Below are positions 8,092-16,390 of a stretch of 64,000 nt of DNA, one piece after another. The number at the start of each line of letters is the position of its first letter. Position 1 is the stretch's first letter. Source of the DNA: Alteromonas pelagimontana (GTDB lineage Bacteria; Pseudomonadota; Gammaproteobacteria; Enterobacterales; Alteromonadaceae); contig NZ_CP052766.1 of assembly GCF_002499975.2 (NCBI RefSeq), forward strand, positions 1,054,001-1,118,000, given 5' to 3'. Made by a program: the position numbers and the translations under genes. The notes beneath the pieces are model-generated. The model was not told the DNA's origin. It saw only the letters and a program-made list of their open reading frames with translations, and did not search any database.

Positions 8092-9151
8092 GTTTTTGCT
8101 CCTGATGGAATATCGCGTAAAGCGATACCGGAACCCCAATCAACATTCCCAGGTGCACGGTAAGAAAACGCCAGCCTACTACCAGTACAAACAGATCCAC
8201 AGAATCCACTACAGTGGCAAACAAAAGCGCGAATACGCCTTCAGCCACGCCAGCGGCTCCTGGAGTAGGCGCAAAATACATAACGAAGGTATTTACCAAC
8301 ATGTACATCAATACGGTGAAATAGTTGAATGAATAGCCTAAAGTCCAAAGAATAAGTGCAGGGAAAGAAAAAAGAGACAACAAAAAGACCATGGTGGAGA
8401 TAACGGCAAATAAACTGTTAACGGGTTTACCTTTAAAAAAGATTCGAAAGTAATGCGTAAAGCGAACGAGTTCTCGCAAAAACCGAAGTCGCCATCTATG
8501 ACGGCGGCTCTGACTTAACATTCCTGTCATGCAAATTAATGCAAGTCCCTTATCCACTGCGCTAGCCAGCCAGCGGGGTCGCCATAGCAATATGATAAAA
8601 AACAACGCGTACAGCAGCGCAAATATCGCCAAAGACGTTCCCCATCGACTGCTCAACGAAGAGTCGGACAAGCCTTTTATACTAAACAAAACAAGTGGCG
8701 CAGGAATAAAAATCATCATACTTGCCATTAATGTACGTAAGGTGGTTGCCGCCACAGCAGCCCCGACCTGCACACCTTGTTTGTGTAGAAACCAGACTTG
8801 AGCCACGCCGCCGCCTGTGGCCATTGGCGTAACATTGGAAAACAGCAAATTGATGAATATCATGGGTATCATCGAAAGGAACGCTTGCTTTCGTCCCACC
8901 GCCCTAAGCGCAAACCATAGCCGTAACGCATCACTCAGATAATAAATAAACAATAAAGCGAGCGCAGGTAAAATAAACGATGCGGTGGCAAGCTTATCCC
9001 AAAGCTGACTGAACTGCCCTTCCAGCTCCCGCTGAATTGTCCAGGGGACCAAAGCGCTTAGCGAAATAAACAGTAAGACAAATAGAAAAAGCTTTACCCG
9101 ACTAAACTGGAACTGTGTAGAAGCAGATGATAAAGAACGTTTGGTATGCAT
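8084..9151 (-). CDS. UPF0104 / lysylphosphatidylglycerol synthase TM-region family membrane protein
   Basis: A polytopic inner-membrane protein of about 355 residues with seven to eight hydrophobic segments. It belongs to the flippase-like family that includes the membrane half of MprF and AglD-type proteins (PF03706). Diagnostic stretches are the early YYLSDALRLWFALR segment, NLLFSNVTPMATGGG and the late TPGAAGVAEGVF motif. Members move or modify lipids or lipid-linked sugars. Here it is translationally coupled to the phosphoesterase-like/GT4 fusion downstream, suggesting the pair makes and translocates a glycolipid. The ATG at 9151 gives a sensible N-terminus, although its ribosome-binding site is weak. 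A GTG at 9250 would add 33 residues that do not look like family sequence. Confidence 0.85.
   Translation of the reverse strand: MHTKRSLSSASTQFQFSRVKLFLFVLLFISLSALVPWTIQRELEGQFSQLWDKLATASFILPALALLFIYYLSDALRLWFALRAVGRKQAFLSMIPMIFINLLFSNVTPMATGGGVAQVWFLHKQGVQVGAAVAATTLRTLMASMMIFIPAPLVLFSIKGLSDSSLSSRWGTSLAIFALLYALFFIILLWRPRWLASAVDKGLALICMTGMLSQSRRHRWRLRFLRELVRFTHYFRIFFKGKPVNSLFAVISTMVFLLSLFSFPALILWTLGYSFNYFTVLMYMLVNTFVMYFAPTPGAAGVAEGVFALLFATVVDSVDLFVLVVGWRFLTVHLGMLIGVPVSLYAIFHQEQKLG
8099..8103 (-). promoter_or_regulatory. Shine-Dalgarno that decides a TTG start
   Basis: AGGAG on the minus strand, seven bases before TTG at 8091, lies inside the end of the upstream gene. The only earlier in-frame start is a TTG at 8139, with no comparable site. 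The TTG at 8091 gives an 8-base gene overlap and likely translational coupling. Confidence 0.6.
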
Positions 9152-9591
9152 GAAAGAGCCGCGGAGCTGTCCTTTTCTATTGAAAATAAAAATCGGGCAC
9201 AAAGCCCAGAAACTACCATTAAAGCTACAGGATAAAAAGGAGAAACCCACTGACAGAACCGAAAAGAAAATAGCCCCGGGCGCTGCGCAAATTTTTTGTC
9301 GCCGAAAGTCTGATTTTGCGCTTAGTGCGTAGAAGGTACTGTCTGTTATCGATCATTACAGTGATTGATTCACCAAATTGCTGATGTACCTAAGCGGGGC
9401 CGAACCATGCTAAACCTTCAACTACATAATGTTAAGGGGCCGTTTGTTTTACATTGGTAAAGGGTGAAGTCCGAGTCTTAATCTGGTTAAGGAGCGGAAA
9501 CAGCGGTAGTTCTGTTTTGCCCAGCTTACTGCACGTCGTTGGGATCGTATCAAGGTAAAGCTGATACTTATCAACATAGGGTAACGGTTCA
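9152..9591. other. divergent intergenic region
   Basis: A region of 440 bases between divergent genes, which presumably carries promoters for both. I found no convincing -10/-35 pair, repeat or RNA gene. A short minus-strand reading frame continues upstream of 9151 to a GTG at 9250 but looks non-coding. Confidence 0.5.
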
Positions 9592-11616
9592 ATGACTTTA
9601 CAAAATAATGATTCTCGCGGCAATTTAAAAACCATGGTGGAACGGCAGATAGCGCGCCGGGGAATAACAGACCAAAACGTGCTTCATGCTATGCAAACTG
9701 TGCCACGAGACGCATTTATACCTGAAGATGAAAGCAATTTGGCCTTTGAAGATACCGCTGTTCGAATAGCAGAAGGACAAACCGTTTCGCAGCCTTACAT
9801 TGTTGCCAAAATGGCCGAACTGGCAGAGCTGACAAGTTCAGACACGGTTCTGGAAGTGGGTACAGGTTCAGGCTACGGTGCTGCCGTTCTCGGACGTATT
9901 GCCAAACATGTATATTCCATAGAAAGGCATGCCTCGTTAGCGGCAAATGCGCGCCAGACCTTAGCCAGACTAGGCTACGCTAACGTAACTATCGTGGAGG
10001 GTGACGGCACTTATGGGCTGCCTGAACAGGCCCCTTTCGACGCTATCGTAGTCACTGCTGCCGCGCCCACCATTGTGCTGCAGCTGCAACAACAGTTGAC
10101 TGAAGGAGGAAGACTGATCATTCCGGTAGGCACAGCAGATTCGCAGGAACTATTGCAAATCCGGCGCACGTCGGAAGATTCGTTTACCACTACAAGTTTT
10201 GGCGCCGTCAGATTCGTACCGCTTATTGGCGATTTTGGCTGGCAGGGAAACAACAACGTGCCGCCTGCAGAACCACCTGAAAGTTCTTCAACCGCCAGCA
10301 AAATTAGCCCCCAAAAAAGTCCAGTCGAATTGTTGAAAAGCCAGGCTATTTCGCTACCCGACCCCACCAGCGCGGACTTTGGCGAGCACTTTGAACATCT
10401 GGCCGATGCCAAAGTTGTGCTGTTAGGTGAAGCAAGTCATGGCACGGCTGAATTTTATCAGGCACGCGCAGCAATAACTGACTTTCTGGTACAGGAGCAC
10501 GGCTTCAATATTGTTGCGTTGGAAGCGGACTGGCCTGATGTGGCGGTTGTCGATGGCTATATCAGAAACCGCAAAGTGCCGCACATTGGCCAACCTTCTT
10601 TTTCCCGTTTTCCCGAGTGGATGTGGCGGAATGAGCAATTCCGCGAATTTGTAAATCAGCTTCGCCAGCGCAACGAACAGCGCGTCGATAAACGTAAAGT
10701 GGCGATGTACGGGCTGGATCTGTATTCCATGCAAGCATCGCTACACGCCGTAATAGATTATCTGACCACCACAAAACCCGAACTTGCTGACATTGCACAA
10801 GATTGTTATAGCTGTTTTGAACCCTGGCTGGCGGATCCGGCTTCTTATGGCCATTCGGTGACTTCAGCAGAATTTACCGGCTGTGAAAAACAAGCTGTAG
10901 ATATGTTGATAAAATTGCTGAATGAGCGGGAAGGTTTCAACGACAGTGGCAATGATGGCGATGAGTTTCTTGATGTTATCCGCAATGCCATGACGGTGGC
11001 TCGAGCGGAAGAATATTACCGCGCTATGTACCGCGGTTCTGCAGAAAGCTGGAACCTGCGTGACAGTCATATGTTCGATACACTTAAAGCGATTATGAAC
11101 AGTCGCGGCAGCAGCGCTAAAGCCATCGTATGGGCGCATAATTCACATATCGGCGATGGTAGAGCAACGGAAATGGGCAAGCTCCACGGGCAACTGAATC
11201 TGGGCCAGTTATGCAGAGAAGCCTTCGGCGACCAAGCGCGGTTGGTGGGCTTTGGTACTGCTGAAGGAACAGTTGCCGCTTCCCGTTACTGGGGCGGTAA
11301 AATGGAAGTAAAGACCGTTCGCCCACCTATCGATGACAGTATTGAAAAGGTGTGGCAGAAAACCGGTCTTCATTGCGCTTATTTAAATAAAGACAATGCT
11401 GATACAGCGTTACTCCAAGCTCTGTCTAAACCCTATCTCGAACGCGCAATCGGGGTTATTTACCGGCCTGAAACAGAAAGAGCCAGCCACTACTTTGAAA
11501 CGTCAGTAGCAAACCAGTTCGACGATTATATATGGATAGCCGATACCCACGCCGTTACTCCTTTGGCTCACATTAAAGAGCACGGTGGCAGTGACACCTT
11601 CCCATTTGGTGTATAG
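9592..11616 (+). CDS. protein-L-isoaspartate O-methyltransferase / erythromycin esterase-like fusion
   Basis: A two-domain protein of 674 residues. Residues 1 to about 215 are a protein-L-isoaspartyl methyltransferase (PCMT), which uses S-adenosylmethionine to initiate repair of isomerised aspartyl residues. It shows the family motif GQTVSQPYIVA (62-72) and SAM motif I, LEVGTGSGYGA (87-97). A linker of about 40 Ser/Pro-rich residues leads to an erythromycin-esterase-family domain (PF05139) from about 255 to the end, with GEASHG (279-284) and HNSH (516-519), which carry the conserved Glu and His residues. Most members of that family are not known to act on macrolides, so resistance should not be assumed. 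No signal peptide is visible, so it is cytoplasmic. The PEBP gene follows 42 bases later and is probably co-transcribed. Confidence 0.9.
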   Translation: MTLQNNDSRGNLKTMVERQIARRGITDQNVLHAMQTVPRDAFIPEDESNLAFEDTAVRIAEGQTVSQPYIVAKMAELAELTSSDTVLEVGTGSGYGAAVLGRIAKHVYSIERHASLAANARQTLARLGYANVTIVEGDGTYGLPEQAPFDAIVVTAAAPTIVLQLQQQLTEGGRLIIPVGTADSQELLQIRRTSEDSFTTTSFGAVRFVPLIGDFGWQGNNNVPPAEPPESSSTASKISPQKSPVELLKSQAISLPDPTSADFGEHFEHLADAKVVLLGEASHGTAEFYQARAAITDFLVQEHGFNIVALEADWPDVAVVDGYIRNRKVPHIGQPSFSRFPEWMWRNEQFREFVNQLRQRNEQRVDKRKVAMYGLDLYSMQASLHAVIDYLTTTKPELADIAQDCYSCFEPWLADPASYGHSVTSAEFTGCEKQAVDMLIKLLNEREGFNDSGNDGDEFLDVIRNAMTVARAEEYYRAMYRGSAESWNLRDSHMFDTLKAIMNSRGSSAKAIVWAHNSHIGDGRATEMGKLHGQLNLGQLCREAFGDQARLVGFGTAEGTVAASRYWGGKMEVKTVRPPIDDSIEKVWQKTGLHCAYLNKDNADTALLQALSKPYLERAIGVIYRPETERASHYFETSVANQFDDYIWIADTHAVTPLAHIKEHGGSDTFPFGV

Positions 11617-11658
11617 AGGCCGTGTTAGATCCCCTTTCTGAAACAAAAGGAAATCATC

Positions 11659-12111
11659 ATGAAAGTTACCAGCACCACTTTTGAACCGGAAGGCCACATC
11701 CCTCTTGAATTCACAGGTAAAGGCCTGAATAGATCGCCCCAGTTATCATGGAGTGACGCTCCGGAGGAGACAAAAAGTTTTGCCATAATCATGGACGACC
11801 CCGATGTGCCCAACCGGGTCTTTGTACATTGGGTAGTTTTTAACATTCCCGCCGACCAGCGGCAAATTGATGAAACCTTGCAAGTTACGTTTTCTCAAGG
11901 AGTAAACAGCTTTGGTCATGTCGGGTATAGCGGCCCTTGCCCGCCCGAAAACGCCGGCCCTCACAGATACTTTTTTACCGTTTATGCGCTGGATACATTA
12001 ATTGATGCGGAATCGGGTATTGATGCTAATACGCTGGAAAATGCCATGGAGGGACATATTCTTGCTCAAGCGAGCGTAATTGGCCTTTATGAGGAAACTG
12101 AACACCGATGA
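11659..12111 (+). CDS. YbhB/YbcL (PEBP, Raf-kinase-inhibitor-like) family protein
   Basis: A 150-residue cytoplasmic protein of the phosphatidylethanolamine-binding-protein superfamily, of the size of E. coli YbhB. Both family motifs are present: DDPDVPNRVFVHWVV, and the GPCPPENAGPHRYFF ligand-pocket motif. The bacterial members have no settled function. AAAGGA upstream of the ATG supports the start. It lies 42 bases after the PCMT-esterase fusion in the same direction and is probably its operon partner. Confidence 0.9.
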   Translation: MKVTSTTFEPEGHIPLEFTGKGLNRSPQLSWSDAPEETKSFAIIMDDPDVPNRVFVHWVVFNIPADQRQIDETLQVTFSQGVNSFGHVGYSGPCPPENAGPHRYFFTVYALDTLIDAESGIDANTLENAMEGHILAQASVIGLYEETEHR

Positions 12112-12146
12112 TGAAGGCTGTCGCCTCCAGTTATCGGGAAATCTGG

Positions 12147-12195
12147 AAAAAAGCGTGCTTTATGGGAATTACCATAAATGGCATTAAAGCACGCT
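12147..12195 (-). terminator. rho-independent terminator after lipoprotein gene
   Basis: An 11-bp perfect stem (AGCGTGCTTTA / TAAAGCACGCT, 12152-12162 and 12185-12195) has a 22-base loop containing a smaller ATGG/CCAT hairpin. On the minus strand it is followed by six T residues. It lies 24 bases after the stop of the lipoprotein gene. It may also slow transcription coming from the PEBP gene. Confidence 0.8.
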
Positions 12196-12218
12196 ACCGC
12201 ATTACACGGGAAAACCTT

Positions 12219-12920
12219 TTATCTCGACAGCACAATATGTACATCGTCGTAATAAACGCTGGTATAACCTTCGTACCCTGAATCGGTACCAATAAGCAGC
12301 CAGATAGTGCCATCTACGTTAGTGGTAAAATCAAGGGTATTTTCTGTAGTCGATTTTAAGGTCTTTGCCCCAAACTCCTCACCTAAGCAGTCCAGGCCTT
12401 CTATGCCGACATTGCCCAGCACGACGGTATTCGCGCCCGCATTTGATTGACTACCGATATCAATATTCATGTAATAATCAGACTGCTTTGGCTCTTCTTC
12501 TCCAAAACCAAACTTCACGGTCACCGCCTCTCCCGGAGCACCGCCTACGCCAAAACAGCCAAGAGCAGCGTTAGACACCAAATCTAATTCTATCGTGGCG
12601 GTATACCTGGTGCTTGGCTCCAGTCCCTTGATCTCCTTTTTGATATACATAAAAAGGTCGTCGCTGCGGTTATAGGCAGAAAGATTCAAACCATGCTTTT
12701 TCTCGTCTGTGGGCAGCGCTTCAAGATCACTTTGCATCTCGTAGTGATCATTATCTTCCCCTGCCGGGAAATCGGAAAAGCCCGGTATCCAGCCGTTATC
12801 TGTGGATTCAAAATCAGCAGTCACATTCACCGTGTCTGGCGCTAAAGGAAGAGAGATATCGTCTGAGTTACAACCATATAAAGTAAAAACTGACAAAGCG
12901 AAGAGCGGTTTACTAAGCAT
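12219..12920 (-). CDS. predicted secreted lipoprotein, unknown function
   Basis: A lipoprotein of 233 residues. The hydrophobic signal ends in LYGC, with C17 as the predicted lipidation site. The mature part is acidic, contains four further cysteines, and has the alternating strand pattern and closing YYDDVHIVL stretch common in jelly-roll carbohydrate-binding-like domains. That fold is a guess from pattern only; I do not recognise a family. The ATG at 12920 is preferred over one 16 codons upstream because it puts the lipobox at the right distance and has GGTAGG before it. It is divergent from the GH2 gene, so the two may share a 248-base control region. Confidence 0.7.
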   Translation of the reverse strand: MLSKPLFALSVFTLYGCNSDDISLPLAPDTVNVTADFESTDNGWIPGFSDFPAGEDNDHYEMQSDLEALPTDEKKHGLNLSAYNRSDDLFMYIKKEIKGLEPSTRYTATIELDLVSNAALGCFGVGGAPGEAVTVKFGFGEEEPKQSDYYMNIDIGSQSNAGANTVVLGNVGIEGLDCLGEEFGAKTLKSTTENTLDFTTNVDGTIWLLIGTDSGYEGYTSVYYDDVHIVLSR

Positions 12921-13069
12921 AATTAACCTACCGTTTAGTGGATAGTTCAGCCTACGCTGAAAAATCATAACTTACTGTCGCAATTAGTTTAATTTCGTAA
13001 ACGAATGTAATTTTTCGATCCGGTGGTGTTATCTCACTTCGTTGCTATTATTGATAGTAATTGCGACCG

Positions 13070-13083
13070 CGCTACCGTTTGCC
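13070..13083. promoter_or_regulatory. weak relative of the 1414/2901 palindrome
   Basis: CGCTACCGTTTGCC matches 11 of 14 bases of the reverse complement of the site at 2901-2914, though only 9 of 14 of the perfect palindrome. It lies 86 bases before the GH2 start codon. On its own it would not be convincing; its position before a third glycan-degradation gene is the reason to list it. Confidence 0.3.
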
Positions 13084-13111
13084 TGTTAAAGCACTCGCCC
13101 CACAAGGATTG

Positions 13112-13163
13112 TAATACTCGTCCGCAGTGATGTGTGCTCACTCAGAGCTAGAGGATTAGAATA
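13112..13163 (+). repeat. short dispersed element, copy 1
   Basis: About 50 bases related to copies at 21860-21893 and 50791-50841. The shared core is GATGTGTGCTCACTCAGAG. The ends form an imperfect inverted repeat (left arm near 13114-13125, right arm GAGGATTAGAATA at 13151-13163, 8 of 12 matching). It ends just before the GH2 start codon and includes that gene's ribosome-binding region. Confidence 0.55.
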
Positions 13164-13168
13164 AGACC

Positions 13169-15016
13169 ATGAATAAAGCCACTCTCGTTTTCGTCTGCAT
13201 CTGGATGTTTTGGCTCTTTACGACGTCAGCCAGTTACGGCGCCAACCAGCCCGATGCGTCAACGGCAATGCCGGATAATCCATTTATTCAAAACCCGTAC
13301 GGCCGTGAGGTTTTCAGCTTAAATGGTCAATGGACTTTTATTGTGGATCCTTACGAAAACGGCTATTACAACCACCGTTATCAGCCTCATGAAAAAGAAG
13401 GTTACTTCCAAAACAAAAAGGCCCGGGCTCCTTCCGATCTAGTGGAATACAACTTTGATACTGCTAAGAAAATTTCTGTTCCCGGCGATTGGAACACGCA
13501 GTACGACGATCTATTCTTCTATGAAGGCACAGTTTGGTACAACAAGAATTTTCACTACGATAAAAAAGAGAATCGTACCTACGTGCTGCATTTTGGCGCT
13601 GTCAATTACCACGCTATTGTTTATGTAAACGGGCGGAAAGTAGGTGTGCATGAAGGGGGGTTTACCAGCTTTCAGTTTGATATTTCTCATTACCTGAAAA
13701 ATGGCGATAACTTCGTTACGATGAAAGTGGATAATCGTCGGGAAAGGGATCAGGTTCCCACCGTCAATACCGACTGGTGGAACTACGGCGGCATTACCCG
13801 AAGCGTGGCAATATTGTCGCTACCAAAACACTATCTTGCAGATTATCGATTTAGCGTAGGCAAAGACAATTCGGTTATCCGGGGCAGCCTCAAGCTGAAT
13901 GCCGAAGCAGCGAATAATGAAACAGTAGCCGTCGCGATTCCGGCACTACAGCTTTCTAAGGAAGTGGCGATTGGGCCTGATGGTTCAGCAGACTTTGAGT
14001 TCTCTGCATCCCCCGTTCTATGGACACCGGAAAACCCGACCCTTTACGATGTCGTCATTTCTTATAAAGATGAAGAAGTTAAAGATCGTATTGGATTTAG
14101 AACTATTGCGGTTGAGGGTGAAGACATTAAGCTAAATGGAAAGCCGATATTTCTTCGTGGCATTAGCATTCATGAGGAATCGCCTCTTACCCAAGGCCGC
14201 GCATGGAGCAAGGAAGATGCACGTCTTCTTTTGTCATGGGCCAAAGAGTTAGGATGTAATTTTGTGCGCCTTGCTCATTATCCACACAACGAAGCAATGC
14301 TTCGAATGGCAGATGAAATGGGCCTGATGGTGTGGTCAGAAATCCCCGTCTATTGGACGGTATTGTTTGACGATGCCACTGTTTATCAAAAAGCAGAAAG
14401 ACAATTGCAGGAGATGATTTCCCGCGACAAAAATCGTGCTTCCATCATTATGTGGTCGGTGGCTAATGAAACGCCCAATACCTCTGAGCGACTGACGTTT
14501 CTTACCAAGCTGGTTAATCAAGCCCGCGCCATTGATAATTCACGGCTGATTACTGCGGCTATGGATACTCAAAGCAGTTCTACGCAGGGTAAAGTCATTG
14601 ATGATCCACTAGCAGACGTAGTCGACGTTATTGGCATCAATAGCTATTGCGGCTGGTACTCTGACACTGCCGAAAGTTGCGCAGAGTTAACCTGGCAATC
14701 AAATTACCATAAACCAATTATTATGAGTGAATTAGGTGCAGGAGCGCTGCAAGGGAAACATGGCGGTATTCATGAGCGTTGGACGGAAGAATTTCAGGAA
14801 AATGTTTATATTCATAATTTGGAAATGGTAAAAAACATTAGCGCTCTGCGGGGCCTGACACCATGGATTTTGAAAGATTTTCGCTCCCCCAGAAGACCAT
14901 TAAACGATATCCAGGATTTCTGGAACAGGAAAGGTTTAGTCTCTGAAAAAGGGATCAGAAAAAAAGCCTGGTATGTTCTGCGCGACTTTTATCAGGAAAA
15001 GCAAACTAGCGATTAG
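13169..15016 (+). CDS. secreted GH2 family glycosidase, beta-glucuronidase-like
   Basis: A glycoside hydrolase family 2 enzyme of 615 residues with a signal peptide. The domain order is the GH2 sugar-binding jelly roll, immunoglobulin-like domain and TIM barrel. The acid/base glutamate is E434 in MWSVANE, and the nucleophile is E521 in IMSELGAG. Near the C-terminus N586-R-K588-G matches the NxK motif that in beta-glucuronidases contacts the substrate carboxylate, so a uronic acid (glucuronide or galacturonide) is the likely non-reducing sugar. It faces uxuA convergently; UxuA acts in the glucuronate branch, which supports a glucuronoside substrate. It could instead be a GH2 uronidase of different linkage or sugar specificity. 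Confidence 0.88.
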   Translation: MNKATLVFVCIWMFWLFTTSASYGANQPDASTAMPDNPFIQNPYGREVFSLNGQWTFIVDPYENGYYNHRYQPHEKEGYFQNKKARAPSDLVEYNFDTAKKISVPGDWNTQYDDLFFYEGTVWYNKNFHYDKKENRTYVLHFGAVNYHAIVYVNGRKVGVHEGGFTSFQFDISHYLKNGDNFVTMKVDNRRERDQVPTVNTDWWNYGGITRSVAILSLPKHYLADYRFSVGKDNSVIRGSLKLNAEAANNETVAVAIPALQLSKEVAIGPDGSADFEFSASPVLWTPENPTLYDVVISYKDEEVKDRIGFRTIAVEGEDIKLNGKPIFLRGISIHEESPLTQGRAWSKEDARLLLSWAKELGCNFVRLAHYPHNEAMLRMADEMGLMVWSEIPVYWTVLFDDATVYQKAERQLQEMISRDKNRASIIMWSVANETPNTSERLTFLTKLVNQARAIDNSRLITAAMDTQSSSTQGKVIDDPLADVVDVIGINSYCGWYSDTAESCAELTWQSNYHKPIIMSELGAGALQGKHGGIHERWTEEFQENVYIHNLEMVKNISALRGLTPWILKDFRSPRRPLNDIQDFWNRKGLVSEKGIRKKAWYVLRDFYQEKQTSD

Positions 15017-15126
15017 CGGACTCAGGATTTACGAGAAAGAGCATATTCTGCACTATAATTCGTGCGACTGAACTTTCAATTAAAGCGACTGAATTAGATG
15101 CCCTTTTCTCAATGAGCGGTCGATTC

Positions 15127-16296
15127 TTACTGCGGGTTACTATTATATGTGAAAGCCCGCATCACACCTCGCAGTTCAGCCAGCCCTTTCAATCGACCAA
15201 GATAGGAGTAGCCGGGTTTCGCGTTTTCTGCTTCTAATTCCGCAGTTAAAAGATGCCCATGATCAGGACGCATTGGTATGGCAATGCCTGTATCTTTCTC
15301 AACATCTAATAGTGCTGAAATGAGGCCCACCATATCGACATCGCCACTCAAATGATCAGACTCGTAGAATGAACCGTCCTCTTCACGAATGACATTGCGA
15401 AGGTGAACAAAATGGATGCGATCCGTAAATGTTTTCACCATGCTTATCAGGTTGTTGTCGGCTATTGCGCCAAATGATCCGGCGCACAATGTCAAACCGT
15501 TTGCAGGACTAGGGATGGCATCAAGCAATTTCTTCGCATCTTCCTGAGTAGAAAGCACCCGTGGCAGACCAAACAATGGAAACGGCGGATCATCCGGATG
15601 AATGCACATTTTGACATGGTATTGTTCTGCAACAGGAATGATTTCTTGAAGAAAAAGAAAGAGATTCTGCCGCAGACCTTCTGTACCCAACGCGATAAAT
15701 TGTTCAATTGTTGTTTTGATTGTATTGCGACTATAAGAACCTTCTCCACCCGGCAAGCCGGCGATAATATTCTTTTCCAGCAGCGTTTTTTCCTTGCTGC
15801 TCATTGCTTCAAGCCTGGCTGCCGCTTTGGCTTTTAACGTTTCAGAATAATCTTTTTCGGCACCTTCACGTTGCAGAATAAAAATATCGTAAGCCACAAA
15901 ATCTGTCATTTCAAATCGCAGCGCCAGACTATTGTTTGGAAGCAGATAAAGTAAGTTGGTGCGGGTCCAGTCCACCACCGGCATAAAGTTATAGCAGATA
16001 GTGTTAACACCTGCTCTGCCTGCATTTTCAACAGACTGCTTGTAGTTATCGATATATTGTCGATAGTTTCCCGTGCGGGTTTTGATGTCGTTATGTAAAG
16101 GAATACTTTCGATCACCGACCATTCCAGCCCGCTTTCTTCAATCAATGTTTTCCTTTCGATAATGGCATCAAGCGGCCACGCCTGGCCGGTGGGAATTTC
16201 ATGTAAAGAAGAGACAACTCCGACAGCGCCTGCCTGCGCTATCATTTCAAGTGAAATGCCATCTGAAGGACCAAACCACCGCCATGTTTCTATCAT
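15127..16296 (-). CDS. uxuA: mannonate dehydratase
   Basis: D-mannonate dehydratase, which converts D-mannonate to 2-keto-3-deoxygluconate in hexuronate catabolism in the cytoplasm. The 389 residues match the usual length (about 394 in E. coli). Characteristic stretches are the METxRWFGPxD-like start (IETWRWFGPSD), VYNFMPxxDWTRT-like CYNFMPVVDWTRTNL, the CIHPDDPPFPLFGLPR metal-site block, LCAGSFGA, HFVHLRNV and PMRPDHGH. The gene stands alone on its strand and converges on GH2. No uxuB, uxaC or kdg gene is in the window, so the rest of the pathway must be elsewhere. Confidence 0.96.
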   Translation of the reverse strand: MIETWRWFGPSDGISLEMIAQAGAVGVVSSLHEIPTGQAWPLDAIIERKTLIEESGLEWSVIESIPLHNDIKTRTGNYRQYIDNYKQSVENAGRAGVNTICYNFMPVVDWTRTNLLYLLPNNSLALRFEMTDFVAYDIFILQREGAEKDYSETLKAKAAARLEAMSSKEKTLLEKNIIAGLPGGEGSYSRNTIKTTIEQFIALGTEGLRQNLFLFLQEIIPVAEQYHVKMCIHPDDPPFPLFGLPRVLSTQEDAKKLLDAIPSPANGLTLCAGSFGAIADNNLISMVKTFTDRIHFVHLRNVIREEDGSFYESDHLSGDVDMVGLISALLDVEKDTGIAIPMRPDHGHLLTAELEAENAKPGYSYLGRLKGLAELRGVMRAFTYNSNPQ

Positions 16297-16332
16297 TACT
16301 TCATCCCAACCAAACTTTTAAAGAAAACGGGT

Positions 16333-16369
16333 CGCGCTGTCAGACCAATATACCGCTGAAGACAGCGCG
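16333..16369 (-). terminator. hairpin, possible terminator of rluF
   Basis: A perfect 9-bp inverted repeat (CGCGCTGTC / GACAGCGCG, 16333-16341 and 16361-16369) has a 19-base loop, 22 bases after the rluF stop. On the minus strand it is followed by a weak T-rich tract (ACCCGTTTTCTTT). It lies between rluF and uxuA, so it could instead act in the uxuA leader. Confidence 0.4.
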
Positions 16370-16390
16370 TTGCTGCGCACAACTTTTATT

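Noticed and set aside
9152..9250. Extension of the UPF0104 protein to a GTG at 9250
   Set aside because: The added 33 residues do not resemble the family and lack a Shine-Dalgarno; ATG 9151 gives a usual N-terminus.
10429..11616. Macrolide resistance function for the erythromycin-esterase-like domain
   Set aside because: Family membership alone does not show macrolide hydrolysis, and fusion to a protein-repair enzyme argues for another role.
12111..12218. The hairpin at 12152-12195 as terminator of the plus-strand PEBP gene
   Set aside because: The T run lies on the minus-strand side only, so it is assigned to the lipoprotein gene.
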